Assembly (NCBI RefSeq): GCF_036689865.1
Contig: NZ_JBAHUQ010000031.1
Span: 16,956-80,955, forward strand
From: Magnetococcus sp. PR-3
Lineage (GTDB): Bacteria; Pseudomonadota; Magnetococcia; Magnetococcales; Magnetococcaceae
Length of the DNA: 64,000 nucleotides
Direction: 5' to 3'
This document shows positions 33,863 through 42,744 of the stretch, piece by piece. Below the pieces are notes generated by a model. That model was not told where the DNA came from. It worked only from the letters and a program-made list of their open reading frames with translations, and made no database searches. Position numbers and translations under genes: made by a program. Within the stretch, counting starts at the first letter, position 1. Every line of letters begins with the position of its first letter.

Positions 33863-34765
33863 ATGGTCATGAGCAGTAGAGGTCACGACGACGAATTAGA
33901 CGGTTTGGAGGCGCTTGAGTCTGAAACGCTCAACAGTGAGCGTGTGCGCCGTATGAAACGTCTGATGAAGGATATGTACAAGGAGGAGTTTGAGTCGCAA
34001 AAACTGCGTCTGCCCCCCATCAAATCCCGTTCGTTGATCATCACCATCTCGTTTCTCTCCATTGTGATTTTTGGGGTGACGACCCTCTATAACTTCAACC
34101 GTTTCGTGACCTTGGAGGAGCGGGTGCTATCCTCACACGGTCATATTGAAGATGCCCTGCAACGGCGTTTGAACCTGGTACAAAATCTGGTCAACCTGAC
34201 CCTCAACCAGGCAGCGTTGGAGCAGGAGGTCTACCGCCATGTGGCCGATGTGCGCAAGCAGATTGGCCAGCCCGCTCCACCCCAAGCCCAGGGCGCAGAG
34301 CCCACGGCGGCGGATATGGATGCGGCTCTGGCCGGTACTGATAACTCGACCTTTCTTAAGCAAATGCTGGGTATGGATGGCAATGTCAGCAGCGGTGCCC
34401 TGGCCAATCTGTTGGCGGTGGTGGAGCAGTATCCTAATGTTACCGCCTCCGTCACCTACCAGCAGTTGATGGATAAGTTGGTGGAGATTGAGAACCGCAT
34501 TACTCTGCGGCGGGATGAGTACAATGAAGAGGTGCGGATTTACAACACCCTGATCTCCTCCTTTCCGTGGTATATTCTGGCCAAGGTAACTGGATTTGAT
34601 CGTTATGACTACTTCACCGCCCGTGTTGACCGTAACGATCCCATCCTGCGGGTGCCGGATGTGAACAAGAAGACCTTCAATCGGTTGCTGCCGGTATTTG
34701 ATGGTAGCGCACCTGAGGGTGCGACCGTACAGCCTCAACCAACTGAGGACAAAAAAGAGCCATGA
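33863..34765 (+). CDS. mamQ: MamQ, LemA-like magnetosome membrane protein
   Basis: MamQ is a LemA-family protein essential for magnetosome membrane formation. The 300-residue product has a charged cytoplasmic N-terminus, one transmembrane helix (~57-77), a long helical LemA-type domain (LVQNLVNLTLNQAALEQEVY ... LRRDEYNEEVRIYNTLISSF) and a short Pro-rich tail. The start may be the ATG at 33863 or 33869. The stop overlaps the mamB start (ATGA). No mamR lies between them, as it does in Magnetospirillum. Confidence 0.93.
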   Translation: MVMSSRGHDDELDGLEALESETLNSERVRRMKRLMKDMYKEEFESQKLRLPPIKSRSLIITISFLSIVIFGVTTLYNFNRFVTLEERVLSSHGHIEDALQRRLNLVQNLVNLTLNQAALEQEVYRHVADVRKQIGQPAPPQAQGAEPTAADMDAALAGTDNSTFLKQMLGMDGNVSSGALANLLAVVEQYPNVTASVTYQQLMDKLVEIENRITLRRDEYNEEVRIYNTLISSFPWYILAKVTGFDRYDYFTARVDRNDPILRVPDVNKKTFNRLLPVFDGSAPEGATVQPQPTEDKKEP

Positions 34766-35646
34766 AGTACGATCAATGTCGAAATTGCCGGGAGCAGGTG
34801 ACCTGGTACTCCATTATCTCCAACATCTTTTTGGTGATTATCAAAGGGGTACTGGGGGCGATCTCTGGCTGTCAGGCGCTGGTAGCGGATGCCTTTCACT
34901 CCTCGGCGGATGTGATGGCCTCGGCGGTGACCATGATCAGCCTGAAGATCTCAGCGCAGCCCGCCGATGAGGATCATCACTATGGTCACGGTAAGGTGCA
35001 GTTCATCTCCTCCTCTATTGTGGGATTAATTCTGATTACCGGGGCGATTTTTATCTTGATCGATGCCATCAAGGCCATTGTGACCGGTGATTATGATGCG
35101 CCCAACCGTATCGCCATTCTTGGCGCGGCCATCTCGGTGGCTTCTAACGAGTTGATGTATCGCTATCAGAGCTGTGTGGGTAAAGAGAACAACAGCCCCG
35201 CCATTATGGCCAATGCCTGGGATAACCGCTCTGATGCCTTCTCCTCCATCGCAGTGATGGTGGGGGTGGCTTTTGCCACCTTTGGTTTCCCCATCGCCGA
35301 CCCCATCGCCGCTGTGGGAGTCTCCATTCTGGTGACACGGATCGGTGTGGAGCTAAATCTGGAAGCGGTGGATGGTCTGATGGATGCCTCCCCGGAGATG
35401 GAGGAGTTGGAGGATATCTATAAGATCGTCAAGGATGTCTCCAGTGTCCATGGCATCAACTACATGCGCGCCCGTACTATGGGGGATAAGCTGCATGTAG
35501 AGTTGAATGTGGAGGTGGCCAGAGAGTTGAAAGTCTACGAAGGGGATCTCATCGTCGATCTGTTGCGACGGCGTATCTTCCAGGAAATGAAACACATCGG
35601 CGAGTTGCAAATCTTTTTGACGCCGGTGGAGATGGAAGCGGTATAA
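34762..35646 (+). CDS. mamB: MamB, cation diffusion facilitator (iron) of the magnetosome
   Basis: MamB is the CDF protein essential for vesicle formation and iron import; it is stabilised by MamM. The 294-residue product keeps the full site D43/H46/D50 (VADAFHSSAD) and D154/D158 (WDNRSDAFSS). It has six helices and the cytoplasmic C-terminal domain. CRNC at the N-terminus is typical. It is coupled to mamQ and followed by a good terminator, which ends the mamK-to-mamB stretch. Confidence 0.96.
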   Translation: MKYDQCRNCREQVTWYSIISNIFLVIIKGVLGAISGCQALVADAFHSSADVMASAVTMISLKISAQPADEDHHYGHGKVQFISSSIVGLILITGAIFILIDAIKAIVTGDYDAPNRIAILGAAISVASNELMYRYQSCVGKENNSPAIMANAWDNRSDAFSSIAVMVGVAFATFGFPIADPIAAVGVSILVTRIGVELNLEAVDGLMDASPEMEELEDIYKIVKDVSSVHGINYMRARTMGDKLHVELNVEVARELKVYEGDLIVDLLRRRIFQEMKHIGELQIFLTPVEMEAV

Positions 35647-35666
35647 CCTGCCAGGAAGCGTGCTGT

Positions 35667-35701
35667 AAAAGGGGAGGGTGCAATGCACTCCTCCCTTTTT
35701 T
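35667..35701 (+). terminator. Terminator after mamB
   Basis: GGGGAGGGTGCA / TGCACTCCTCCC stem with one bulge, preceded by AAAA and followed by T6. Confidence 0.85.
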
Positions 35702-35800
35702 AGTCTCTGATAAGGCAGAAAAGGGTGGTGAATTGTAACCGGATGGTCTATAATTAATCTCTTGATGTGTGTTAGTAAGAACTGTTCTCTAGAGAGTGTT

Positions 35801-36118
35801 ATGAACCAAACAAGGCCACGTTATCAGTTTGATGCAGGCATACCAAGTCTAACCATACCTGGTAGATTGAATTCTGCAGATCTGTCGGCTATGCAGTCTC
35901 AAGCGGGCATGCTGCCTTCCGGTATTCAGTTGAAGGTGTTGTTGGGTGGAGCCCAGGAGATAGTGGATAGCATCACGCTGGGTGGATTGATCATGTTGCG
36001 CTCCTCCTTGGATAAGGCTGGTAGTTCACTGCATTTGAAGATCTTGGACCAGCAAAATGCACGTATTGTGCAGATTGCCAACCTGCAAAAATTGTTCAGT
36101 GTTGAATTTGAGCACTAA
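35801..36118 (+). CDS. STAS-domain protein (anti-sigma-factor-antagonist type)
   Basis: A 105-residue single-domain protein with the STAS pattern: an N-terminal strand (LTIPGRLNSADLSAM), a core strand, then the loop-helix VDSITLGGLIMLRSSLDKAG, and a final strand-helix (LHLKILDQQNARIVQIANLQ). The Ser in VDSIT is at the position phosphorylated in SpoIIAA-like proteins. I chose the ATG at 35801. It lies between mamB and mamS, has its own upstream gap, and its partner kinase or sigma factor is not obvious. A second STAS gene is at 63080. Confidence 0.7.
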   Translation: MNQTRPRYQFDAGIPSLTIPGRLNSADLSAMQSQAGMLPSGIQLKVLLGGAQEIVDSITLGGLIMLRSSLDKAGSSLHLKILDQQNARIVQIANLQKLFSVEFEH

Positions 36119-36308
36119 CCTCCCCCTGTACCACTTCCTTTAAAAAAGGCGGTAACCTCCGCTGGCAACGTTGCCCTCTCCAGCGCTTTTGATCTTTCCC
36201 CCTTTCTGTTCTATAGTGTGGTTTAAATTGACCCATCTATCTCTGTGCGTTAGCATAGTGCGTTTGCTTATGTCGGTATAACCCCGTAGTTGCGATGTGG
36301 ATGGATTT

Positions 36309-36941
36309 ATGAAGTGGGAAGAGTGGATCGGCGTACTTGCCGCCCTGTTTATCGCTGGCCTGATTGTGATGGCCATTGTTCCCAATCAGGTGGGTTCTCT
36401 GTTTTCAGGAGAGACCGGGTTGGGGCAGGTAGCGCAATTCAACCTGCCACAGCCGGGTACCGTGGGTCAGATAAACCAGGGTCCGCAACCCCAGGCTCTA
36501 CAGGTGGCAGCGCAGCAGCCTGCCCAGAACAGAGGGGGGATCGGTAAACCCCAAGCGGTGGGGGATGCCCTTAATCCGGTACGTAACGATGGGGGGGCAC
36601 CGGTTCAGCCGGGGCTGGTACCCTTTCGCAAGGCACCGCTGATTCGCTTTGATGGTACCATTCAGCAGATCTCTGAGATTCAGTGGCAGGATAAGCAGAT
36701 CCATATCTGGCTTAGTCAGGCGGGCAACCGGGAGCTGCACATTTCCGTAGCCCCCAGTTGGTTCCTTGCCTTTATGGGCTGTACCTTGCAACACGATATG
36801 CAGGTCAGTGGGCGCGGCTTTAAGTTTGACCGGGTTAATAAAGATGCGGTGATCTATGCCAAGTATTTAAAGATCAATGGCCGCAACTGCCACCTGCGCA
36901 ATGATGAAGGGTTTGCGTTGTGGTCCAACAAGCTACGCTAG
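36309..36941 (+). CDS. mamS: MamS magnetosome protein
   Basis: A 210-residue protein with an N-terminal transmembrane helix (~6-26), a Gln/Pro/Ala linker and a C-terminal beta-rich domain (~115-210). The motif HISVAPSWFLAFMGC in this domain recurs as NVAPSWFLREEGC in MamX, so the two share a fold. MamS affects crystal size and number in Magnetospirillum. The start is taken at the ATG at 36309; a GTG four codons earlier is in frame. mamT follows after 6 bp. Confidence 0.88.
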   Translation: MKWEEWIGVLAALFIAGLIVMAIVPNQVGSLFSGETGLGQVAQFNLPQPGTVGQINQGPQPQALQVAAQQPAQNRGGIGKPQAVGDALNPVRNDGGAPVQPGLVPFRKAPLIRFDGTIQQISEIQWQDKQIHIWLSQAGNRELHISVAPSWFLAFMGCTLQHDMQVSGRGFKFDRVNKDAVIYAKYLKINGRNCHLRNDEGFALWSNKLR

Positions 36942-36947
36942 GGGTCG

Positions 36948-37454
36948 ATGGTGCAACTAAATGGTAAACCGACCTCTCCGCTTGCCGCCATGATTGTGCT
37001 GTTGGTGGTGATGGTGGGGGCGTGGCTGCTCTATGATAAGAACAAGGATACCCTGGAGAACTGGTCCAACACCCGGGTGCCTAGATATCTGCAGGGCGAG
37101 ATCTTTGGTAGCTATCCCATGCCCACCCAGCCCACCATTCAGGAAGAGGTGGTGCAAAAAGTGCAACGAAAGAAAAAGCAACCGGCCAAAATGGTCGTTA
37201 AGATGCTTCCGGTAATCGCCAAAAATGCCAAGCTGCCGCACACCTATTGGGGGCTGTGTACCAAGTGCCACCTGATCAAGGGGGGCGCGCCGCCGGGTAG
37301 CCAACCCATAACACCGGTTGGTAAAGTGCTTGAAAAAGCATCGATGATTACCAAGGTGGGGCCGCCGATCTATCCGGACTCCACACGCCACCATCCGGCG
37401 GCGGGTCGTTGCATCAAATGTCATGATATTGTGGTGAAGCTGCCACCCAACTAG
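36948..37454 (+). CDS. mamT: MamT, magnetochrome protein
   Basis: A 168-residue membrane-anchored c-type cytochrome of the magnetosome. One helix (~12-28) is followed by a basic Lys/Gln-rich linker and two CxxCH haem motifs (C104TKCH, C155IKCH). AGGGG precedes the ATG. MamT is thought to work with MamE, P and X in electron flow that sets iron redox state. The next gene starts 11 bp after the stop, so the motor-like module is probably on the same transcript. Confidence 0.93.
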   Translation: MVQLNGKPTSPLAAMIVLLVVMVGAWLLYDKNKDTLENWSNTRVPRYLQGEIFGSYPMPTQPTIQEEVVQKVQRKKKQPAKMVVKMLPVIAKNAKLPHTYWGLCTKCHLIKGGAPPGSQPITPVGKVLEKASMITKVGPPIYPDSTRHHPAAGRCIKCHDIVVKLPPN

Positions 37455-37465
37455 AGTTGATTGCC

Positions 37466-40400
37466 ATGCTTGAAGATGCGGTCACCCTATTGACACACCC
37501 AAAGGCAACCCTATGGTTTGCCGTGGCTCTGGCCATTTGGGCGCTGTTTATGTGGATCTCCCTGCGCATCCGCCAGATTGGACCGGTGCGCCATGCGCTG
37601 GATGAGGGGCTCTCCACGCTGGAGTCCGCCCTCAATGGCCATTCTGCCGAATCCTTTGAAACTGCCTCCACCCTGCTTAGCCAAAACCCGGTGATCGGTG
37701 CTGCTTGGTGCGACTACCGTAACACCATTGTTAGCGCTGGTGGCGATGCTCTGGTGCGCAGTGTGGAGCGGGCTGAACAGTTTTTCTCTCCCCAGCAGAT
37801 TCTTCCCTATCACGTTAATCTAAGACAGATCCGTAGCATTCCGCTGGTGGTGGTGGGGCTGGCTCTGGTGGTCTCCCTGTTTGGGCTGATGACCGCCCTG
37901 CACGGCCAGTTGGCTGGGGCAGAGAGCCTGGATGTGAATACCATTCGGGTGGCGCTGGCGGGGGTGCTACAAGCGGCCTCCACCAAATTGATGGCCCTGG
38001 GAATCGGCCTGTTGGTGGCCATTCTGTTCAGCGTGGAGATGCGCAGCAGCATCGATGGCTTGGAGGGGCGTCTGCAGGCCTTTGCCGAAAGCCTGAGCCG
38101 CTTGATTGAGTATGTCCCCGCCGAAACGCTGCTACTGGAGCAGTTGCAGCGTGGTGGCACCACTGGATCGGACCAGACCCAGATGGGGGTGGACCTGGAG
38201 GGGTTGACCGCCAAACTGACCGCATCGCTGCAAGAGGCGTTGGAAGAGAGTGCGGTGCGGGCCGAGACCCGCCATGAGCAGCTGGCCAACCTCATGCGCG
38301 ATGCCCTGTTGGGGGGTATGAAAAGAATGCGCCTGGAGGAGGGGGATCGCCTGCAGGCGTTCCAACTGCACCAGGATCGCCTGATTGAGCGCCTGGAAGA
38401 GGGGCTCTCCAGCACCTTCCGTAGCGCCATGCTGCCGCTTTCTGAAGAGCGTGGGCGTGAGAGTGCAGCGGTGGCCCCCGCGCAGCCATTCGCCGATAAC
38501 CGCAACCAACAGCAGGAGCGTCTGCTGGAGCGCATCGCCCAGGGTCTGGAGAAGGGAATTCAGAATTTCTCTGAGGAGCTGGAGCAGCGGGACCAGCAGC
38601 GGGATCATCTGCTGGAACGGGTGCGTGATGGGGTGGATCAGAGTGCCGATCTGGTCAGCAAGCGTATGGAAAAGGCGTTGGATGGTCACTCCGAGCGCAT
38701 GGAAGATCAGTTAAAGCGGGTGGTCAACACCCTTGAGGATGATGGCCGTCAGCGGGTCCAGCAGATGGATCATCTGGGGCGCCGCCTGGATGAAGGGGCA
38801 GCACTGCGGGATGAAAAATTGACCCAGCGCTTCTGCACCATGAGTGAACAGCTGGAGCAGCAGAGTAAAGGGCAGGGTGAGCAGCTACAGCAGGCCTTGG
38901 GCCGGGTGGATGAAGGGCTGCAGGGTCAGACCAAACAGTTGGCCCAGCAGGGTGAGCAACTGCAGGCCGGGTTAAGCCAGATCGATGGCGCGATCCAGGG
39001 TCAGACCCAGCAGTTGGCCCAGCAGGGTACGCAGGTCCATGACGATATGAACCGTCTGCACGGTGGTATCCAGGCTCAAAGTGAGCAACTTAAGCAACAG
39101 GGTAAGCTGCAGGGTGAACAGCTACAGTCCGGTTTCAACCAGTTGAGCCAGGAGATCAGCACCCAGACCCAGAAACTGGAGACGGGGCTGGATAGTCTGG
39201 CTGAACGGCTGGAAAAAGGGGCCCAGGAGCGGGCTGAACAGCTCCTACAATTTATGCGTCGTGGTGAGTGGTGGCGTGGGGAGTTCCTCAATCAGCTCAA
39301 GGAGCTGTTGGGGGATGTGGGGCGCCGTGTCATCGAGGGGGTGCGGGAGGATCTGCAGGGGCTGAAACAGGCTGCTGACCACTCGGCATCGGCTCTGGAG
39401 CAGCTTAAGGAGGCGTTGAGTCGTCAGGATCTCTCCCTGTTGCGCAGTGATCTGGCCCGTGCGGTTCAGGAGTCCCAACGTGTCATGGAGAACAATACCG
39501 AGCGACTGCTGCATGGTATGCAGAACATCAATGGCGATTTGTTGCGTGGGCAGCAGGGGCTGGGGGAGAAGATCGCCCTGCAGGGGCAAAATCTGAGTGC
39601 CGAGAATCGTGAAACCCAACGCATGGTGCAGGATCTGAATGAGGATGTGGGGTTGCTGCCAGAGCGTCTTACCGCACAGATGGAACCGGTATTGGAACGG
39701 GTCAACCAGAGTCTGCTCAAGTGGCAGAAGCGTCGTGACAGTCAGCCCGAGGTGAGCAGCGATAGCAGTTGGCAGGCCGATGCCGAACAGCATATTAAGG
39801 CGTTGGTGGAAAGCCAGCGGCAGACGTTGACCAGCGAGTTGGCGCAGATTAAAGATCAACTGTCGGCCATGGCCCCCATGGAGGGGGCGCGTTTTCAAAG
39901 CTTGAGTGAACAGCTTGAGCGGGTCATGACGCTGCTGGCCAGCAAGGGTGGTGAGGCGGCAGGGGTCTCCCTGGAGCCGGTTCTGGCGTGGATCAAGGAG
40001 GAGAGCGGCCAACTGGCAGCGCAGAGTCAATCCCAGGTGGATGCGGCCATGCAGGGCTTCTCTGAATTGATGCAGGGGCAGCAGCAGGATCTGCAAACCT
40101 TAATGCAGCAGGTGGGGCGTGGGGTGACGCAGATGGAGCAGTTGGCGGCGGTGGAGAGTCTCTCTCTGGAGCAGGCTGAATCGCTGTTTGCCCAGGCCCG
40201 CAGCCAGTGGGAAGGGATGTTGTTGGAGAGCCGTGAAGTACTGCGCCAGGGGTTGCGTAGCCTGCGTGATGAGGCTCAGACCACCCCCGAGGGGCTGGTA
40301 CCCTCCCTGCAAGGTATGGAACAGTTGGTGGAGCGAACCCATCAGCAGCTGCATGAACGTCTGGCGACACTGGTGGTCGAGCGTCTTAACAGCGTGGGCC

Positions 40401-42664
40401 GCTACGATCAGACACAGCTGGCCGAGCCAGCAACGCTGCAGTTGGAACAGCTACAGCAGAGTTTGATGGAGATGATGCAGCGTCAGCACAGTGAGGCCCG
40501 CGCCCGTCATGACGAGCTGATGCAGAGCATGGAGCAGGTCAAGCGCCAAAAGGTGGACCTGGAACCGGTGTTGGATGCGGTGCGGGAGCAGGGGGATCGG
40601 CTCAGCCAGCGCCACGGCAGCCTCGCCTCCATGGTGGATCTCGTGCGTGAGGAGCTGCAGGGCCTGACAGGCCGTATCGGTGGTCTTAAACTCTCTGAAG
40701 AGATGTTGGAACAGGCGGTAGCCAGTGGCTTTAGTCAGGTCAGTAGCAAGCTGCCCGCCGCCCTGGATATGGAACGCATGCGGCAACTGGTCAGTGAAGA
40801 GCTGCAAGGGGCCATGGCCAGCATGCCCCGTGGGGATGCTTCCCAGGTGGTTGCCGTGCCCACCTCAACGGTGGAGCTGGAGCAGAGTGTGCGCCAGACC
40901 ATGGAGCAGATCGCCCAGCGCATCGGTGAACGGTTTGAACAGGATAGCGCCGCCATCCGTCGTGCCCTGGAGCGTCTGGAACGCTCCAGTGAAGCGCTGG
41001 ATGAGCGCTCCAGCCGTTTGCATACGGAGCTGCTGGAGACCTTAAGCCAAGGTCAGGGCCAGGAGCAGGCGCAGTTGGAAAAGAGTCTGCGCGATACCCT
41101 GGAGCGAGGCTTCCGTCAACTGCGTGAACAGGTAGAGGATGAGAGTGGCCGTCTACGTCATACCGCCGATGGTCTGATCAAGCGGCTGGAAGGGTGGCAA
41201 CAGCCTGAAGCGGTGGATCTAACCCCCATTCTGGAGGCGATTCAGAGCGAAGGTGGTCAGCCTCAGAGCCTGAGCAGTGCCACCCTGGATGGTCTGCTGC
41301 AAGGGCTGCGTGGGGAGCTGCAGGGACAGCTGCGGGAGAGTGCCGATAAGCTGGCCTTCCTCTCCGGTCAGGTGACCCAATTGAGCAGTGGTTTTGAGGC
41401 ACAATTGGAGCGTCTGGCCCCCGCTTTGGCCGCCAAGGTGGGCAATGGCAACGGGGTGGATCAGGATGCCTTGCAGGCGCTTCAGCAGCAGGTGGAACAC
41501 ATTGGTCAGAAGCTCTCTGATGCGTTGAGTCAGCGGGTCGATTCGGGGTCCAGTCAACTGGCCGCCCTGAGTGAGCGTATGGATGGTCTGTTGGCGCGTG
41601 TGGATCAGCGCATGCAGGGCATGTCTGAAGCCGATGTGCGTACCCTGCTGGAGAAACATAGCGCCGATGCCAATCTGGCGGAGATGGATCAGCAGCAGCT
41701 ACAGCAGATCATGGAGGGCATGGCCAGTGCGGTGCAGGAGCGCCTGACCGGAGAGGCATCACGCCTGCAGAGTCTGTCCCAGACCCTGGAGTCAACTCTG
41801 CAGACCTTGCGCAGCAAGGCGGAAAATATGGATGAGACCTTCCTGGACAGCGCTCTGGAGTTGCTGCGTGAGGAGGGTGAGCGTCTTTCCGACGGTGGGG
41901 TGCAGGCAGTGTCCGAGGCCATGGGCAGCCTGAGTGAGCAGATGCGCCTGGAGGTAAGTCGGGATGCCAGCCAGATGCGCCAGACCGCTGAGAAGTTGGA
42001 AAGCGTGATGGGGCGTATGGAGAAGGCCTCCCACAGTCTGGATGGCGAGGCCTTCCTCAACCGTCTTAATGCCGCCCTTAAAGAGAGTGGTCGCATTCAG
42101 TTGGAGGCGGTTAAAGCCTCGGCCAGCCAGTTACGTAAAGATCTGGATAAGCTGTTCAAACAGGCCATGGAGAAGATGGCCTTAAGCAGTGGCGGTCTCT
42201 CTGAGGCACAGCTGCAGAGCCAGTTGGTGGAGCCGGTTGTTAGCCGTCTGCAGGCGCACAGTGTAGAGTTGGCCCAGGCCCGTGATAAGGCGTTGACCCA
42301 GACGGTAACAGAGCTGGGCGAGAAGCTTACTGGGCAGATGAAACAGGGGCTGGAGCCGATCCAGACCGCCCTGGAGAGTCTGCGTGAAACGGCCGGGCAG
42401 AGTGGTGACACCCAGGTGGTGCTGGACAAACTTCTGACCTTGGCCGATCAGGTGGCGGCGCTGCAGGAGAGTTCGGAAATCACTATGGAGGAGCTGGAAG
42501 CGCTGGATCAGCCCTTTATGCAACTTGCCGAATTCCTGCATGAAAATGCCGAAAATATGAATCAGACCCACAATGCGGTGGTGATGTTGACCGAAGAGTT
42601 CCCCTTGCTGCTGGCCGATATGCTGGCGCAGATGGAGGATGAGTTCGAGGAGGAGCCGCTGTGA
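37466..42664 (+). CDS. MotA/TolQ/ZorA-like channel protein with giant coiled-coil tail (1732 aa)
   Basis: Helices at ~14-33, ~126-147 and ~174-196 flank a cytoplasmic region. The last two match the MotA/TolQ/ExbB proton-channel core: IPLVVVGLALVVSLFGLMTAL, then AASTKLMALGIGLLVAILFS. About 1500 residues of Gln/Glu/Leu-rich coiled coil follow, with no break except short Gly/Pro spots. MotA-like proteins with long helical tails are known from the ZorA subunit of Zorya defence systems, but this tail is much longer. The ATG at 37466 is preferred to an in-frame TTG nine bases upstream. The next gene encodes an OmpA-type partner. An ion-driven motor whose rod could reach MamK, MamA or magnetosomes is inference. 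Confidence 0.75.
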   Translation: MLEDAVTLLTHPKATLWFAVALAIWALFMWISLRIRQIGPVRHALDEGLSTLESALNGHSAESFETASTLLSQNPVIGAAWCDYRNTIVSAGGDALVRSVERAEQFFSPQQILPYHVNLRQIRSIPLVVVGLALVVSLFGLMTALHGQLAGAESLDVNTIRVALAGVLQAASTKLMALGIGLLVAILFSVEMRSSIDGLEGRLQAFAESLSRLIEYVPAETLLLEQLQRGGTTGSDQTQMGVDLEGLTAKLTASLQEALEESAVRAETRHEQLANLMRDALLGGMKRMRLEEGDRLQAFQLHQDRLIERLEEGLSSTFRSAMLPLSEERGRESAAVAPAQPFADNRNQQQERLLERIAQGLEKGIQNFSEELEQRDQQRDHLLERVRDGVDQSADLVSKRMEKALDGHSERMEDQLKRVVNTLEDDGRQRVQQMDHLGRRLDEGAALRDEKLTQRFCTMSEQLEQQSKGQGEQLQQALGRVDEGLQGQTKQLAQQGEQLQAGLSQIDGAIQGQTQQLAQQGTQVHDDMNRLHGGIQAQSEQLKQQGKLQGEQLQSGFNQLSQEISTQTQKLETGLDSLAERLEKGAQERAEQLLQFMRRGEWWRGEFLNQLKELLGDVGRRVIEGVREDLQGLKQAADHSASALEQLKEALSRQDLSLLRSDLARAVQESQRVMENNTERLLHGMQNINGDLLRGQQGLGEKIALQGQNLSAENRETQRMVQDLNEDVGLLPERLTAQMEPVLERVNQSLLKWQKRRDSQPEVSSDSSWQADAEQHIKALVESQRQTLTSELAQIKDQLSAMAPMEGARFQSLSEQLERVMTLLASKGGEAAGVSLEPVLAWIKEESGQLAAQSQSQVDAAMQGFSELMQGQQQDLQTLMQQVGRGVTQMEQLAAVESLSLEQAESLFAQARSQWEGMLLESREVLRQGLRSLRDEAQTTPEGLVPSLQGMEQLVERTHQQLHERLATLVVERLNSVGRYDQTQLAEPATLQLEQLQQSLMEMMQRQHSEARARHDELMQSMEQVKRQKVDLEPVLDAVREQGDRLSQRHGSLASMVDLVREELQGLTGRIGGLKLSEEMLEQAVASGFSQVSSKLPAALDMERMRQLVSEELQGAMASMPRGDASQVVAVPTSTVELEQSVRQTMEQIAQRIGERFEQDSAAIRRALERLERSSEALDERSSRLHTELLETLSQGQGQEQAQLEKSLRDTLERGFRQLREQVEDESGRLRHTADGLIKRLEGWQQPEAVDLTPILEAIQSEGGQPQSLSSATLDGLLQGLRGELQGQLRESADKLAFLSGQVTQLSSGFEAQLERLAPALAAKVGNGNGVDQDALQALQQQVEHIGQKLSDALSQRVDSGSSQLAALSERMDGLLARVDQRMQGMSEADVRTLLEKHSADANLAEMDQQQLQQIMEGMASAVQERLTGEASRLQSLSQTLESTLQTLRSKAENMDETFLDSALELLREEGERLSDGGVQAVSEAMGSLSEQMRLEVSRDASQMRQTAEKLESVMGRMEKASHSLDGEAFLNRLNAALKESGRIQLEAVKASASQLRKDLDKLFKQAMEKMALSSGGLSEAQLQSQLVEPVVSRLQAHSVELAQARDKALTQTVTELGEKLTGQMKQGLEPIQTALESLRETAGQSGDTQVVLDKLLTLADQVAALQESSEITMEELEALDQPFMQLAEFLHENAENMNQTHNAVVMLTEEFPLLLADMLAQMEDEFEEEPL

Positions 42665-42684
42665 GTCATGTAAGGATACCAAGG

Positions 42685-42744
42685 ATGATGGCCAGGAGAG
42701 TGGCTGAGCAGAGCAACTGGGCTGCGAAGAGGGTGGTGCCATGA
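42685..42744 (+). other. Possible 19-codon leader ORF overlapping the next start
   Basis: ATG ATG GCC ... CCA TGA encodes a basic peptide (MMARRVAEQSNWAAKRVVP). AAGG lies just before it, and its stop overlaps the start of the 42741 gene in an ATGA arrangement. It could provide translational coupling across the 76-bp gap. No homology is known. Confidence 0.25.
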
